From: UBA8752 sp042095055
GTDB taxonomy: Bacteria > Bacteroidota > Bacteroidia > Flavobacteriales_D > Sanyastnellaceae
Direction: 5' to 3'
Assembly: GCA_042095055.1 (NCBI GenBank)
Contig: JBELBZ010000071.1
Span: 1-5,930 of the forward strand
DNA: 5,930 nucleotides
The notes under the pieces were generated by a model. That model had not been told where the DNA came from. It did no database searches and saw only the letters and a program-made list of their open reading frames with translations. Shown here in pieces: positions 1 through 5,930 of this stretch (its first letter is position 1; the number at the start of each line of letters is the position of its first letter). The position numbers and the translations under genes were made by a program.

Positions 1-82
1 TGTCCCAACCGAGGCTGGCGAGGTAACCACCCTTGCGGCTAGGTCCATCACTTTCGAGCCCGTGGAAGAAGCAGACGTTCAT
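1..82 (-). CDS. N-terminal fragment of a probable small alpha/beta hydrolase (YqiA/UPF0227-like), cut by the window edge
   Basis: Only the first 27 codons are present, and the gene continues past the left edge. The peptide starts MNVCFFHGLESDGPSRKGG and then runs YLASLGWD. A short beta strand going straight into His-Gly, followed by a Ser/Gly/Pro-rich loop and an Arg-Lys, is how small esterases of the YqiA/UPF0227 type and related alpha/beta hydrolases begin; the HG pair shapes the oxyanion hole in that fold. There is no signal peptide, so a cytoplasmic enzyme is expected. The start is supported by the ATGA overlap with the stop of the upstream lipoprotein gene and by an AGGG five bases before the ATG. 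The two genes are therefore probably cotranscribed and translationally coupled. The catalytic Ser, Asp and His lie outside the window, so activity and substrate cannot be judged. The family call rests on a short N-terminus and is tentative; the presence of a gene is more secure. Confidence 0.6.
   Translation of the reverse strand, partial: MNVCFFHGLESDGPSRKGGYLASLGWD
79..82 (-). other. ATGA stop/start overlap between lipoprotein and hydrolase-like genes
   Basis: Read on the minus strand, ATGA holds the start codon of the downstream gene (82-80) and the TGA stop of the lipoprotein gene (81-79). This arrangement usually means one mRNA with translational coupling. Confidence 0.65.
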
Positions 83-1881
83 CGTGACCCTGGCGTGCCG
101 AAGTCGATCGGGAGGATGAAGAGGCCGACTTGGGACTGTGAGGCGCCGACGACGGTGCATTCGCGCGCTTGGACCTTGAGATAGGTCGGGGTCAAGTCGT
201 GACCTGGGGTGGTCTTCTTGACGCCATACATGTCGAAGGCCGGCGAGGACCAAGTGACCTTGCTGCCGGCCGTCTTGCGGATGCGGAGCTGGGCCATTTT
301 CTGCCGAGGCAATTCCTCCACGACTTCGAAGGTGAGGACGTGCATTCCATCCGAGGAGGGGACGGCGCCCAGCAGTTCATGGTCGTCGCAGTCCCAGGTG
401 GCGAGGTTGCGGGGGGTCGACTGGAATGTGGTCACTTGAACCTGCCCCTGTCGATTGTAAACCGCGAGGTATTGGCCATTTGGGGACGGCGTATTGAAGT
501 GGGCCCATTCGGGCACATCCGCGCTTTTCTTGGCGGTTCCACCCAGTGAGCTCCACCGGTAGAGCCCTTCCACGGAGGTGCTGTACTCGCCGACGGACGT
601 GACGCAGGCCAGCCCGCCGTCCGGGTGGAGGGTGACGCATTCGGCCAGGGGGATGTCGGACATGTCGACGCGGCTGCCCGCAGTCCCGATGGCGGTCTGA
701 GCACCCGTGATGGGGTCTTGGACGGCACACGCCCATACGTGGTATCCGTAGGTGCCACCTTCCTTGTGTTGGCCACCGCTGATGGCCACTTCACGACCGG
801 ATTCGATGAGGTCCATGGCGTGCACTTCCTTCCATCCAGTGAAGTTGAAGTCTTCGCCCTCCAACAACAGGTGGAGGTCGTCGGCCACTTTGGTGTTGCC
901 TCCGGTGGACCACCCGAGGCTCGGCATGTCCTTGCAGGCCACGGCTGACTGTCCGTGTCCCTGGCACAGCAGTGTGCCGGTTCTTTCATATGTCGGCAGA
1001 GCAGGGTGCTCTACTGCATCCCTGCTCCATGGTTGCGTCTGCATGGTGGAGGAAGCCGGACCATACAACCCATCGGGGGTGGTGGCCCAGCCTTGTGTCG
1101 TCTTCATGGCGCCGGTCCGGAGAGGGTAGGAACGGCTCCAGCTGCGGCCGCCTGCCTCGATGTCGGCCACATAGGGTTCACCGAACGAACTCCAGAGCAT
1201 CGTGCAGGTGCCTTCGATCCGGCTGTCATGGCGGTCAGACCAGGCCTTCGCGGATTGGCGGTTGATGGACCACTCGCCTTTCCCGTTCAGGCTTGAACCG
1301 TTCCATTCCACCGTCATCTCAAACGTCCAGTTCTCCTTGTCCCCGTCGTAGTCCGCAGGATCCAGGATGAGCATACCGGGGATGGTGATGCCCTCGGTCA
1401 TCCAGCGGTGGCGCTCTTCCATCAAGGGTGCGAAAATGTCTTCTCGCAGCTGGCGCATGGCTTGGGTCGCCTGCCACCGGCGAAGGCGGTGTTCCTCCTC
1501 GCTCTCGAAGGCCGTCTTGCCCTCGAAAAGAGGCGAGGTGCTCTTCAGGGAAAAAGCCGCCTCCTCAAAGGCCTCTTCTGCTGCCTTCCACCTCCCCTCG
1601 AAATCAGAACGGGAACCCGCCGTCAACGATTTCGATGAGGGTGCAGGAACTTTTGGTGTTGGGGCTGGTTCCTCAGCCGGCACTTGAGTGGCCGAAGGGG
1701 ACGGCTCGCCTTCAGTCTGAACGGGCAATTCCGGCTTCACAGGATTGAGGGTTGATTCTGTTTCGGTCCGGGTCATTGCCAGAGTTTGCGATCCTTCCGT
1801 TTCCAGCGTGCGGTAATACGCGCGCGGGCTACAGGACAACAGCAGGGTGGCCGGGGCAAGCAGAAGAAAAAATCGCGTCAT
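79..1881 (-). CDS. Large envelope lipoprotein with Pro-rich tether and beta-propeller-like C-terminal region, function unknown
   Basis: The 600-residue product starts with a lipoprotein signal peptide: MTR, a hydrophobic run, then the lipobox LLSC with the lipidated cysteine at C17. In a Gram-negative cell it would be anchored in an envelope membrane, facing the periplasm or outside. Residues about 45-85 are rich in Pro, Glu, Thr and Ser and look like a flexible tether. Residues about 93-160 are charged and probably helical. An acidic DxDxD cluster at D177, D179 and D181 could bind a metal. From about 330 to 595 the chain is beta-rich, with turns such as HPDGG (419-423), SPNGQYLAVY (466-475) and SSDGM (509-513), as in TolB/PD40 or WD40-type propeller blades. 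Eight cysteines follow C17, which could form disulfides. I recognise no enzyme motif. The start codon is the one that gives the signal peptide. The gene overlaps the hydrolase-like gene by ATGA and is divergent from the VWA operon, so a role in the same envelope process is possible but only positional. Confidence 0.85.
   Translation of the reverse strand: MTRFFLLLAPATLLLSCSPRAYYRTLETEGSQTLAMTRTETESTLNPVKPELPVQTEGEPSPSATQVPAEEPAPTPKVPAPSSKSLTAGSRSDFEGRWKAAEEAFEEAAFSLKSTSPLFEGKTAFESEEEHRLRRWQATQAMRQLREDIFAPLMEERHRWMTEGITIPGMLILDPADYDGDKENWTFEMTVEWNGSSLNGKGEWSINRQSAKAWSDRHDSRIEGTCTMLWSSFGEPYVADIEAGGRSWSRSYPLRTGAMKTTQGWATTPDGLYGPASSTMQTQPWSRDAVEHPALPTYERTGTLLCQGHGQSAVACKDMPSLGWSTGGNTKVADDLHLLLEGEDFNFTGWKEVHAMDLIESGREVAISGGQHKEGGTYGYHVWACAVQDPITGAQTAIGTAGSRVDMSDIPLAECVTLHPDGGLACVTSVGEYSTSVEGLYRWSSLGGTAKKSADVPEWAHFNTPSPNGQYLAVYNRQGQVQVTTFQSTPRNLATWDCDDHELLGAVPSSDGMHVLTFEVVEELPRQKMAQLRIRKTAGSKVTWSSPAFDMYGVKKTTPGHDLTPTYLKVQARECTVVGASQSQVGLFILPIDFGTPGSR
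88..91 (-). promoter_or_regulatory. Possible ribosome binding site for the hydrolase-like gene
   Basis: On the minus strand AGGG lies five bases before the ATG at 82-80, inside the last codons of the lipoprotein gene. It supports that start. The other starts in the window lack a well-spaced purine-rich site, so this may be chance, and the overlapping stop may be what mainly drives initiation. Confidence 0.3.
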
Positions 1882-1944
1882 GTCGGTGAAGGCTTGCCTA
1901 CGAATTTAAAGGTTCCACTATCTTGTGCTTTTCCAGACCAATCC
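1882..1944. promoter_or_regulatory. Divergent intergenic spacer, probable promoters for both blocks
   Basis: These 63 bases separate the start codons of the lipoprotein gene (minus) and the VWA gene (plus), so both promoters should lie here or just inside the genes. The core is the AT-rich stretch at 1901-1910. On the minus strand 1908 to 1901 reads TAAATTCG, one mismatch from the Bacteroidota -7 consensus TAnnTTTG, and lies about 19 bases before the lipoprotein ATG; I find no good -33 TTTG at the right distance. On the plus strand TTG at 1894-1896 and TATCTTGT at 1919-1926 are a weaker pair. Neither start has a Shine-Dalgarno sequence in the spacer. No clear inverted-repeat operator is visible apart from the short palindrome TTTAAA. 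That promoters exist here is likely; the exact boxes are uncertain. Confidence 0.4.
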
Positions 1945-2967
1945 ATGCGTTCCCTTCTTCTGTTTTTCCTCTGTCTTGGCTGCCTTTCAGGAGCATCCCA
2001 GGTCGTCCATTCCAAGCAGATTTATCTGTGGGATGTGACGTTGTCCATGAAGAACAACCAAATCTGGGATCAGGTCAAAGAGCAGCTGGTGGAGAGCCTG
2101 ACCGAAGTCAAGGACCAGGATACCGAGGTCATCGTGGTTCCCTTTCAAGATGACGTCTTCGAGGAGCGTCGTGTGACGGTGGGCAATGCTGCTTTGATGG
2201 CGGACCTTGTTGCATGGATTCAGGCATACGACGTTCCCATGCCCCAGGGAGGACATGGAACTAACATCTGTCGGGCGTTGGAGCGTGCAGAGGACTTCGT
2301 GATCAAGGAGAACATTGATTGTGTTTTCTTGATGACGGATGGAACCCATGAGCCCAAGCGTGCCGATATGGCAAAGCGTTACCCGCAAGGGTGCGTGGAA
2401 GCTTATTTGGAGGACCGTTGGTGCTCCTTTGCCACAGAGTTGGATGCTTACCTGGTCTACTATGAGCTTTTGGGCTTCAATGACACAGGCAATGGTGAGA
2501 AGACGATCCGGAGTGTGACCGAAGAGACCTGCAGGGCAATGAGTGTGGCTCCGGGTGATGGGACGCCAGACAGACTGCACTACATCTCTCCTCAGGTTCA
2601 ACTGATCTCACGGGATGAGGCCTTCCTTGATGACCCCACGTTGTCCATTCCTGTGACCACTTCTCTTGCACCGGCGATGTATGACCTGTGCACGTTTACA
2701 GGTGCACTGGAGGGGAGTGGGTATGAAGCACCATTGAGGGTGGAATTCACGGGAACTTCGTTGGACTGTTTCATGGACGCGAAAGATGTCCAGCGTCTCG
2801 ACAGGACCTTCCCCGCCTCGATTGATGAGGTGACCTATGACCTGCAGGTCAAATTGGCGCTCAATCCAGTGGATGACGCAATGGTCGCCTTGACAGCGGA
2901 CCGCATCCCATTCCGGTTCCACCACTATGAGGAGCGGTGGTTCGACATCAAAATCGTGCAGGAATGA
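1945..2967 (+). CDS. Exported von Willebrand factor A (VWA) domain protein
   Basis: The 340-residue product has a signal peptide (MRSLLLFFLCLGCLSGASQ), probably cut near residue 17-19. It does not form a proper lipobox, so a soluble periplasmic or loosely attached protein is expected. The VWA domain begins at once: a strand ends in D30-V-T32-L-S34, the metal-ion-dependent adhesion site (MIDAS) motif with Thr in place of the first Ser of DxSxS. The MIDAS threonine is probably T106 in GHGTN, and the last acidic ligand is D132 in FLMTDGTHE. Such domains bind a divalent metal and a protein partner. Residues about 235-340 are beta-rich and may form a second, Ig-like domain. Several cysteines could pair after export. 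The frame stays open upstream to an ATG at 1786, but that region overlaps the lipoprotein gene and would bury the signal peptide, so 1945 is preferred. The stop overlaps the next start by ATGA. In this operon it may be the periplasmic partner of the membrane protein and tubulin-like protein downstream. Confidence 0.88.
   Translation: MRSLLLFFLCLGCLSGASQVVHSKQIYLWDVTLSMKNNQIWDQVKEQLVESLTEVKDQDTEVIVVPFQDDVFEERRVTVGNAALMADLVAWIQAYDVPMPQGGHGTNICRALERAEDFVIKENIDCVFLMTDGTHEPKRADMAKRYPQGCVEAYLEDRWCSFATELDAYLVYYELLGFNDTGNGEKTIRSVTEETCRAMSVAPGDGTPDRLHYISPQVQLISRDEAFLDDPTLSIPVTTSLAPAMYDLCTFTGALEGSGYEAPLRVEFTGTSLDCFMDAKDVQRLDRTFPASIDEVTYDLQVKLALNPVDDAMVALTADRIPFRFHHYEERWFDIKIVQE
2964..2967 (+). other. 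ATGA stop/start overlap between VWA and membrane-protein genes
   Basis: ATG at 2964-2966 starts the membrane protein and TGA at 2965-2967 ends the VWA protein. An AGGA lies directly against the ATG, too close for a normal ribosome site, so coupled re-initiation is the likely way of starting. It fits two proteins made together in matched amounts. Confidence 0.7.
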
Positions 2968-3980
2968 GGTGGCCAGTGAAGTGTATGGTTTGCTTGGTTG
3001 CTTTCAGTGTGGCCCTGACCGCCCATGCAGGAGATTATAGCAGAATGTGCAAATGGTTCGGCATCGGATGTCCGGAAGGGGAGCAGAATGCCGTCCTGAT
3101 GGACCTTGGTCGCCAAAACACCAACACTGGCTTTCTCTTCTTCGGTGGGGACACGGCCGTGGTAGAGCGCACGCTGGAGTTGACTTTCAGCAGCCGCTCC
3201 ATTGCAAAAGGAGACAAACTGAAGCTTCAGGTTGAGGCAAATGGCTTACCTCCGGGTGCTTCAGTGACCTTGGACGGTCGCAGTTGCTTGGCCCCAGAAG
3301 AAGTGGAGATTCGGGCCGAACAAAACCGACAGCGGGTCACGCTCAAATGGGTGGTCCCGCCTACCGGAGAAGATGTGGACCTGACCGGCACAGTGAAGAT
3401 GACCCCGTATGGGTTTGACCGTGCCGGGTCCATGCCTTTGGCAGGTAAGCAAGGAGTCTCGCTCGAAATGCTGCGTGTGCAGGGCGAAGTGGACGACGAT
3501 TGGCACTTGGCCAAGAGATTGACTTTTTGGTTTTGGGCGGTCACCCTCACGAGTCTGTGTCTGTGGAAGTTCTTTTTGGCGCCGGTGTTCTTCCATCGCA
3601 GGTTGCGTGTGCACAAAGTCCGTCTCCGTTGTTTCGAAGCCGGCGGGAGAGCAGAGCAGGCCTTGTTCGACACCACGGTTCGCCATTGGGGCAAGACACG
3701 TAAAGTCTGGTTGACGGGACAGCGCATGAAGCGTTCACCTTGGAAGGATTTCCTCCACGGTAGAACGGTTATACTCGTGATGGATTGTCTCGAAGACCAG
3801 CAATTCAAGTTGCTCAAAGGCGGTACCTCCAAACGAAGGGGCCTCAAGATGCAAGTCCTTAGGAAGCAAGGCGCTCGGTTTTTGCCATCCAGCGTTTATT
3901 CCAAACTAGAGCCCGCAGAAAATCAAGTGCATTTTGAAGCCGCGGGCAAGCCCTTGATTCTACAATTCGAATTCGATTAA
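2964..3980 (+). CDS. Type I single-pass membrane protein with beta-rich periplasmic domain and basic cytoplasmic domain, unknown family
   Basis: The 338-residue product starts with a signal peptide ending in LTAHA, with probable cleavage after residue 22. Residues about 23-180 are periplasmic. They start with a Cys pair (C29, C36), and from about 65 alternating hydrophobic and polar strands suggest one or two Ig-like or beta-sandwich domains. Residues about 187-209 (LTFWFWAVTLTSLCLWKFF and on) form one transmembrane helix. HRRLRVHKVRLR follows, a basic stretch that fixes the C-terminus in the cytoplasm by the positive-inside rule. The cytoplasmic part, about 210-338, is basic and has predicted strands toward its end. 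I do not recognise the family and see no enzyme motif. Another ATG lies nine codons upstream at 2937; 2964 is preferred because it gives a normal signal peptide and an ATGA overlap. Lying between an exported VWA protein and a cytoplasmic tubulin homologue, it is well placed to join the two across the inner membrane. That role is inferred from topology and gene order. Confidence 0.85.
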   Translation: MRWPVKCMVCLVAFSVALTAHAGDYSRMCKWFGIGCPEGEQNAVLMDLGRQNTNTGFLFFGGDTAVVERTLELTFSSRSIAKGDKLKLQVEANGLPPGASVTLDGRSCLAPEEVEIRAEQNRQRVTLKWVVPPTGEDVDLTGTVKMTPYGFDRAGSMPLAGKQGVSLEMLRVQGEVDDDWHLAKRLTFWFWAVTLTSLCLWKFFLAPVFFHRRLRVHKVRLRCFEAGGRAEQALFDTTVRHWGKTRKVWLTGQRMKRSPWKDFLHGRTVILVMDCLEDQQFKLLKGGTSKRRGLKMQVLRKQGARFLPSSVYSKLEPAENQVHFEAAGKPLILQFEFD

Positions 3981-3999
3981 TCCCTCAAATCGTCAAAGT
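3981..3999 (+). other. Short intergenic gap within the plus-strand operon
   Basis: Only 19 bases separate the TAA of the membrane-protein gene from the ATG of the tubulin-like gene. The gap has no hairpin, terminator or recognisable ribosome site, which supports one transcript for all three genes. Confidence 0.6.
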
Positions 4000-5930
4000 A
4001 TGTCGATGAAACCACAAGTGAGAAAGGCCCTGTTCATCGGACTGGGTGGAACGGGTGCGAAAACCCTCATTGCACTCAAGAAGCGCTTCTACGAAGTGTA
4101 TGGTCACGTAGATGCAGAACGGGGTTCAATGCCCGAGTTCATCAAGTTCATGGTCTTTGATACCGACGCGCCAGGAACGCTTCAAGAGAGCAAGAAGAAA
4201 GCTCGGAATGCGGTCTCCGGTAAAGTGTTCGACGTCCAATTCGAGCCGGCTGAAGTCATCAGCATGGCGGCTCCGAATTGCGGTGATTTCATACTCTCAG
4301 AGCAGAACCGTGAGATTTTTGATGGTTGGGTGCCTTTGAAAAACAACAGGGTGCTCAGCACTTTGAATGACCTCGATCAGGGTGCAGGCCAAATCAGGAT
4401 GTTCGGCAGGGTGGCGTATTTCTTCAACGCCGAACGGATGAGGACGGCGATTTCGAAGGCCATCAATGACGTGAGGCTTGCGGGACGGCCAGAGGAGTTC
4501 TTCGAGCCTCTCGAAGGCGGTCCGATCATCGATATCCACATCGTAGCCTCACTTGCCGGTGGAACAGGCTCTGGCATGTTCATGGACACGGCCATGCTGG
4601 TCCGAGAGCTTCTGGATACCGGAGGTGCGATGGAAAATGCCCAGATCAATGGCTACTTCGTTCTGCCCAACATTTTCATCGATACGTATGGTGAGGACAA
4701 GATGCCCCGGGTGTTGCCCAACGCCTGTGGCGCGCTGAAAGAGTTGGACTTCTTCATGGAATTCAAGGGGGTCATGCAGGCGCGCAAGGAGAATTCCGAC
4801 ATGTCGCACATCTGGGACCCTGCAAAAGATTCACCCTTGCACGAGGCCGAGGCGATTGGAAACGAGCTGGTCGTGGAATATATGGGTGGAGAGTCAACGC
4901 GGTTGACTGGAAGGCCTTTCACCAATGTTTTCCTGATTGATTCGGTCAATGAAGTGGGTGATACTTACAATGATGTAGATGACCTCGCTGAATGTCTGGC
5001 CAAAGGGTTGTTTGCGAATTCAACGAGCATTTCCCTCAAGCTGAAGTCCCAGGACGACAACAACAAAGACCAGTTCACCACCTTCAGGCACAAGAAGGGG
5101 TGGGCAGGAAGCTTGGGGGTGTCCGAATTGATTTACAACCTTCCGGAGGTGCGTAAGCATTTGTCTCTGAGGGCGTTGGAGGAGGGTCTTGGGCAGCTTC
5201 TTGCGCCTTCACCGGACATGGCGGCCAAGGCCTTCGAGGTGCTGGGGGATTTGGGCATGATCGAAAAGGAGGAGCGGAGCGACCTCGTGACCACCATGAA
5301 CCGCGCGGTGCCCATCAATGCCAAGGAGCTCTACGAGGACTCGGTTCCGTCCAGTGAGCGGACTACGGCCATGAACGATGTGGCCAAGCTGTTCCCTGCT
5401 GTCAAGGTCGAGGCCCAAGGAATCTTGGAGAAGGTATCGACCGCCTTGGGTAATCTCGAAGCGCACTTGCCTGAGCAAGGACGTGCCACTGCGAGGGTGG
5501 AGTTGATGAAACAGGTCAAGCGTTACCTGACCGAGTCACGGGAAGAAGTGAAGAAGGACGAGGAACGCCTCAAGCTCAAGATTGAGGGGGTGGAGAAGGA
5601 GTTGTTCTCGGGAACGGATAGCACGGAGAAGCGTTTGCAGGAGCTGATGAACGCTGGATTGATGAAGCGCATGTTGCGCAAGAGTGAGATGGAGGAACTG
5701 CGGTTCGCTTGGCAAGAGGATATGGAGGAGGTGATGCAGTTGTCCATTACGGCAGAATGCATGCGTCAGGCAAAGGATGTTCTGGCCAGTTTGGAGTCCG
5801 AATGCGATGCTGCGATTGAGCGTTTCAATACCGCCAATGGAAAACTTGACTCCTTGAGAAGCAGGGTCAGTGAAACCCTGTCCAATCGACGGCACAGTGG
5901 CATTGCCAAGAAATACCCTACGCCATTCAT
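4000..5930 (+). CDS. Large tubulin/FtsZ-superfamily GTPase-like protein (Tubulin_2 type), 3' end outside the window
   Basis: The frame is open from ATG 4000 to the right edge: 643 codons with no stop, so the protein is far longer than FtsZ (about 350-400 residues). No signal peptide is present, so it should be cytoplasmic. The nucleotide-binding core can be followed in order: strand plus G14-L-G-G-T-G19 (T1 loop), F53-D-T-D-A57 (matching the NTDA loop of FtsZ), Q-G-A-G-Q at 127-131 with GR at 136-137 (T3-like region), and S184-L-A-G-G-T-G-S-G192, the tubulin/FtsZ signature (T4). At about the distance expected for the catalytic T7 loop lies N324-D-V-D-D328, a tentative match only. Residues about 360-470 look like a helical continuation, and about 500-630 are highly charged (Glu, Lys, Arg) and probably coiled coil. 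The family call is strong; GTP hydrolysis and polymerisation are inferred. An alternative start is the Met codon at 4006. It is the last visible gene of the VWA and membrane-protein operon and fits a polymer or switch acting at the inner membrane. Confidence 0.9.
   Translation, partial: MSMKPQVRKALFIGLGGTGAKTLIALKKRFYEVYGHVDAERGSMPEFIKFMVFDTDAPGTLQESKKKARNAVSGKVFDVQFEPAEVISMAAPNCGDFILSEQNREIFDGWVPLKNNRVLSTLNDLDQGAGQIRMFGRVAYFFNAERMRTAISKAINDVRLAGRPEEFFEPLEGGPIIDIHIVASLAGGTGSGMFMDTAMLVRELLDTGGAMENAQINGYFVLPNIFIDTYGEDKMPRVLPNACGALKELDFFMEFKGVMQARKENSDMSHIWDPAKDSPLHEAEAIGNELVVEYMGGESTRLTGRPFTNVFLIDSVNEVGDTYNDVDDLAECLAKGLFANSTSISLKLKSQDDNNKDQFTTFRHKKGWAGSLGVSELIYNLPEVRKHLSLRALEEGLGQLLAPSPDMAAKAFEVLGDLGMIEKEERSDLVTTMNRAVPINAKELYEDSVPSSERTTAMNDVAKLFPAVKVEAQGILEKVSTALGNLEAHLPEQGRATARVELMKQVKRYLTESREEVKKDEERLKLKIEGVEKELFSGTDSTEKRLQELMNAGLMKRMLRKSEMEELRFAWQEDMEEVMQLSITAECMRQAKDVLASLESECDAAIERFNTANGKLDSLRSRVSETLSNRRHSGIAKKYPTPF

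Noticed and set aside
432..989. Minus-strand open frame of 185 codons within the lipoprotein gene
   Set aside because: It is a shifted-frame reading of the GC-rich lipoprotein gene, with Pro/Ser/Thr/Arg-heavy low-complexity sequence typical of such shadows.
1786..1944. Upstream extension of the VWA frame to an ATG at 1786, adding 53 residues
   Set aside because: It overlaps the 5' end of the lipoprotein gene on the other strand, gives a basic low-complexity N-terminus, and would bury the clear signal peptide that starts at 1945.
1966..1983. Possible lipobox around C13 of the VWA signal peptide (LCLGC)
   Set aside because: The residue three before C13 is Cys and not the usual Leu/Val/Ile, and cleavage further on by ordinary signal peptidase fits as well, so lipidation is not supported.
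1987..2601. Minus-strand open frame of 204 codons opposite the VWA gene
   Set aside because: It lies wholly inside the VWA gene, and its translation shows no domain, signal peptide or sensible composition. It is a shadow of the real coding frame.
3227..3847. Minus-strand open frame of 206 codons opposite the membrane-protein gene
   Set aside because: The product is rich in Ser, Arg and Pro without recognisable structure and sits fully over a gene with a clear signal peptide and transmembrane helix.
4971..4985. N324-D-V-D-D328 as a firm T7 catalytic loop of the tubulin-like protein
   Set aside because: The spacing from the T4 signature is plausible, but the match to FtsZ NxDxxD is partial and cannot be confirmed without a structural alignment, so it is only mentioned as tentative.

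Overview
The window holds five protein genes in two divergent blocks around a 63-base spacer at 1882-1944. I see no RNA genes, mobile elements, CRISPR arrays or clear terminators. The organism is most likely a fairly GC-rich member of the Bacteroidota. This is an inference from starts that mostly lack a Shine-Dalgarno sequence, AT-rich boxes in the spacer that loosely resemble the Bacteroidota promoter, a Ser-Cys lipobox, and the gene types; it is not proven.

Left block, minus strand: a 600-residue lipoprotein gene (1881 down to 79) with a Pro/Glu-rich tether, a charged helical segment and a C-terminal half that looks like a beta-propeller. An ATGA overlap leads into the first 27 codons of a second gene (82 down to the left edge). 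That gene begins like a small alpha/beta hydrolase of the YqiA/UPF0227-like type.

Right block, plus strand: three tightly packed genes. The first (1945-2967) encodes an exported von Willebrand factor A (VWA) protein. It overlaps by ATGA the second (2964-3980), a type I membrane protein with a signal peptide, a beta-rich periplasmic part, one transmembrane helix and a basic cytoplasmic domain. After 19 bases comes the third (4000 to beyond the right edge), at least 643 residues of a large tubulin/FtsZ-superfamily protein. It carries the Gly-rich N-terminal loop, a DTDA loop and the tubulin signature AGGTGSG, followed by a long charged helical extension.

The right block is the notable part. 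A tubulin-like GTPase beside a VWA protein matches the type of system proposed from comparative genomics as a membrane-remodelling machine (the FtsZ-like families described by Makarova and Koonin). Here a single-pass protein sits between an exported VWA protein and a cytoplasmic tubulin homologue, which suggests a trans-envelope connection. The divergent lipoprotein may add an outer-membrane part, but only its position supports that.
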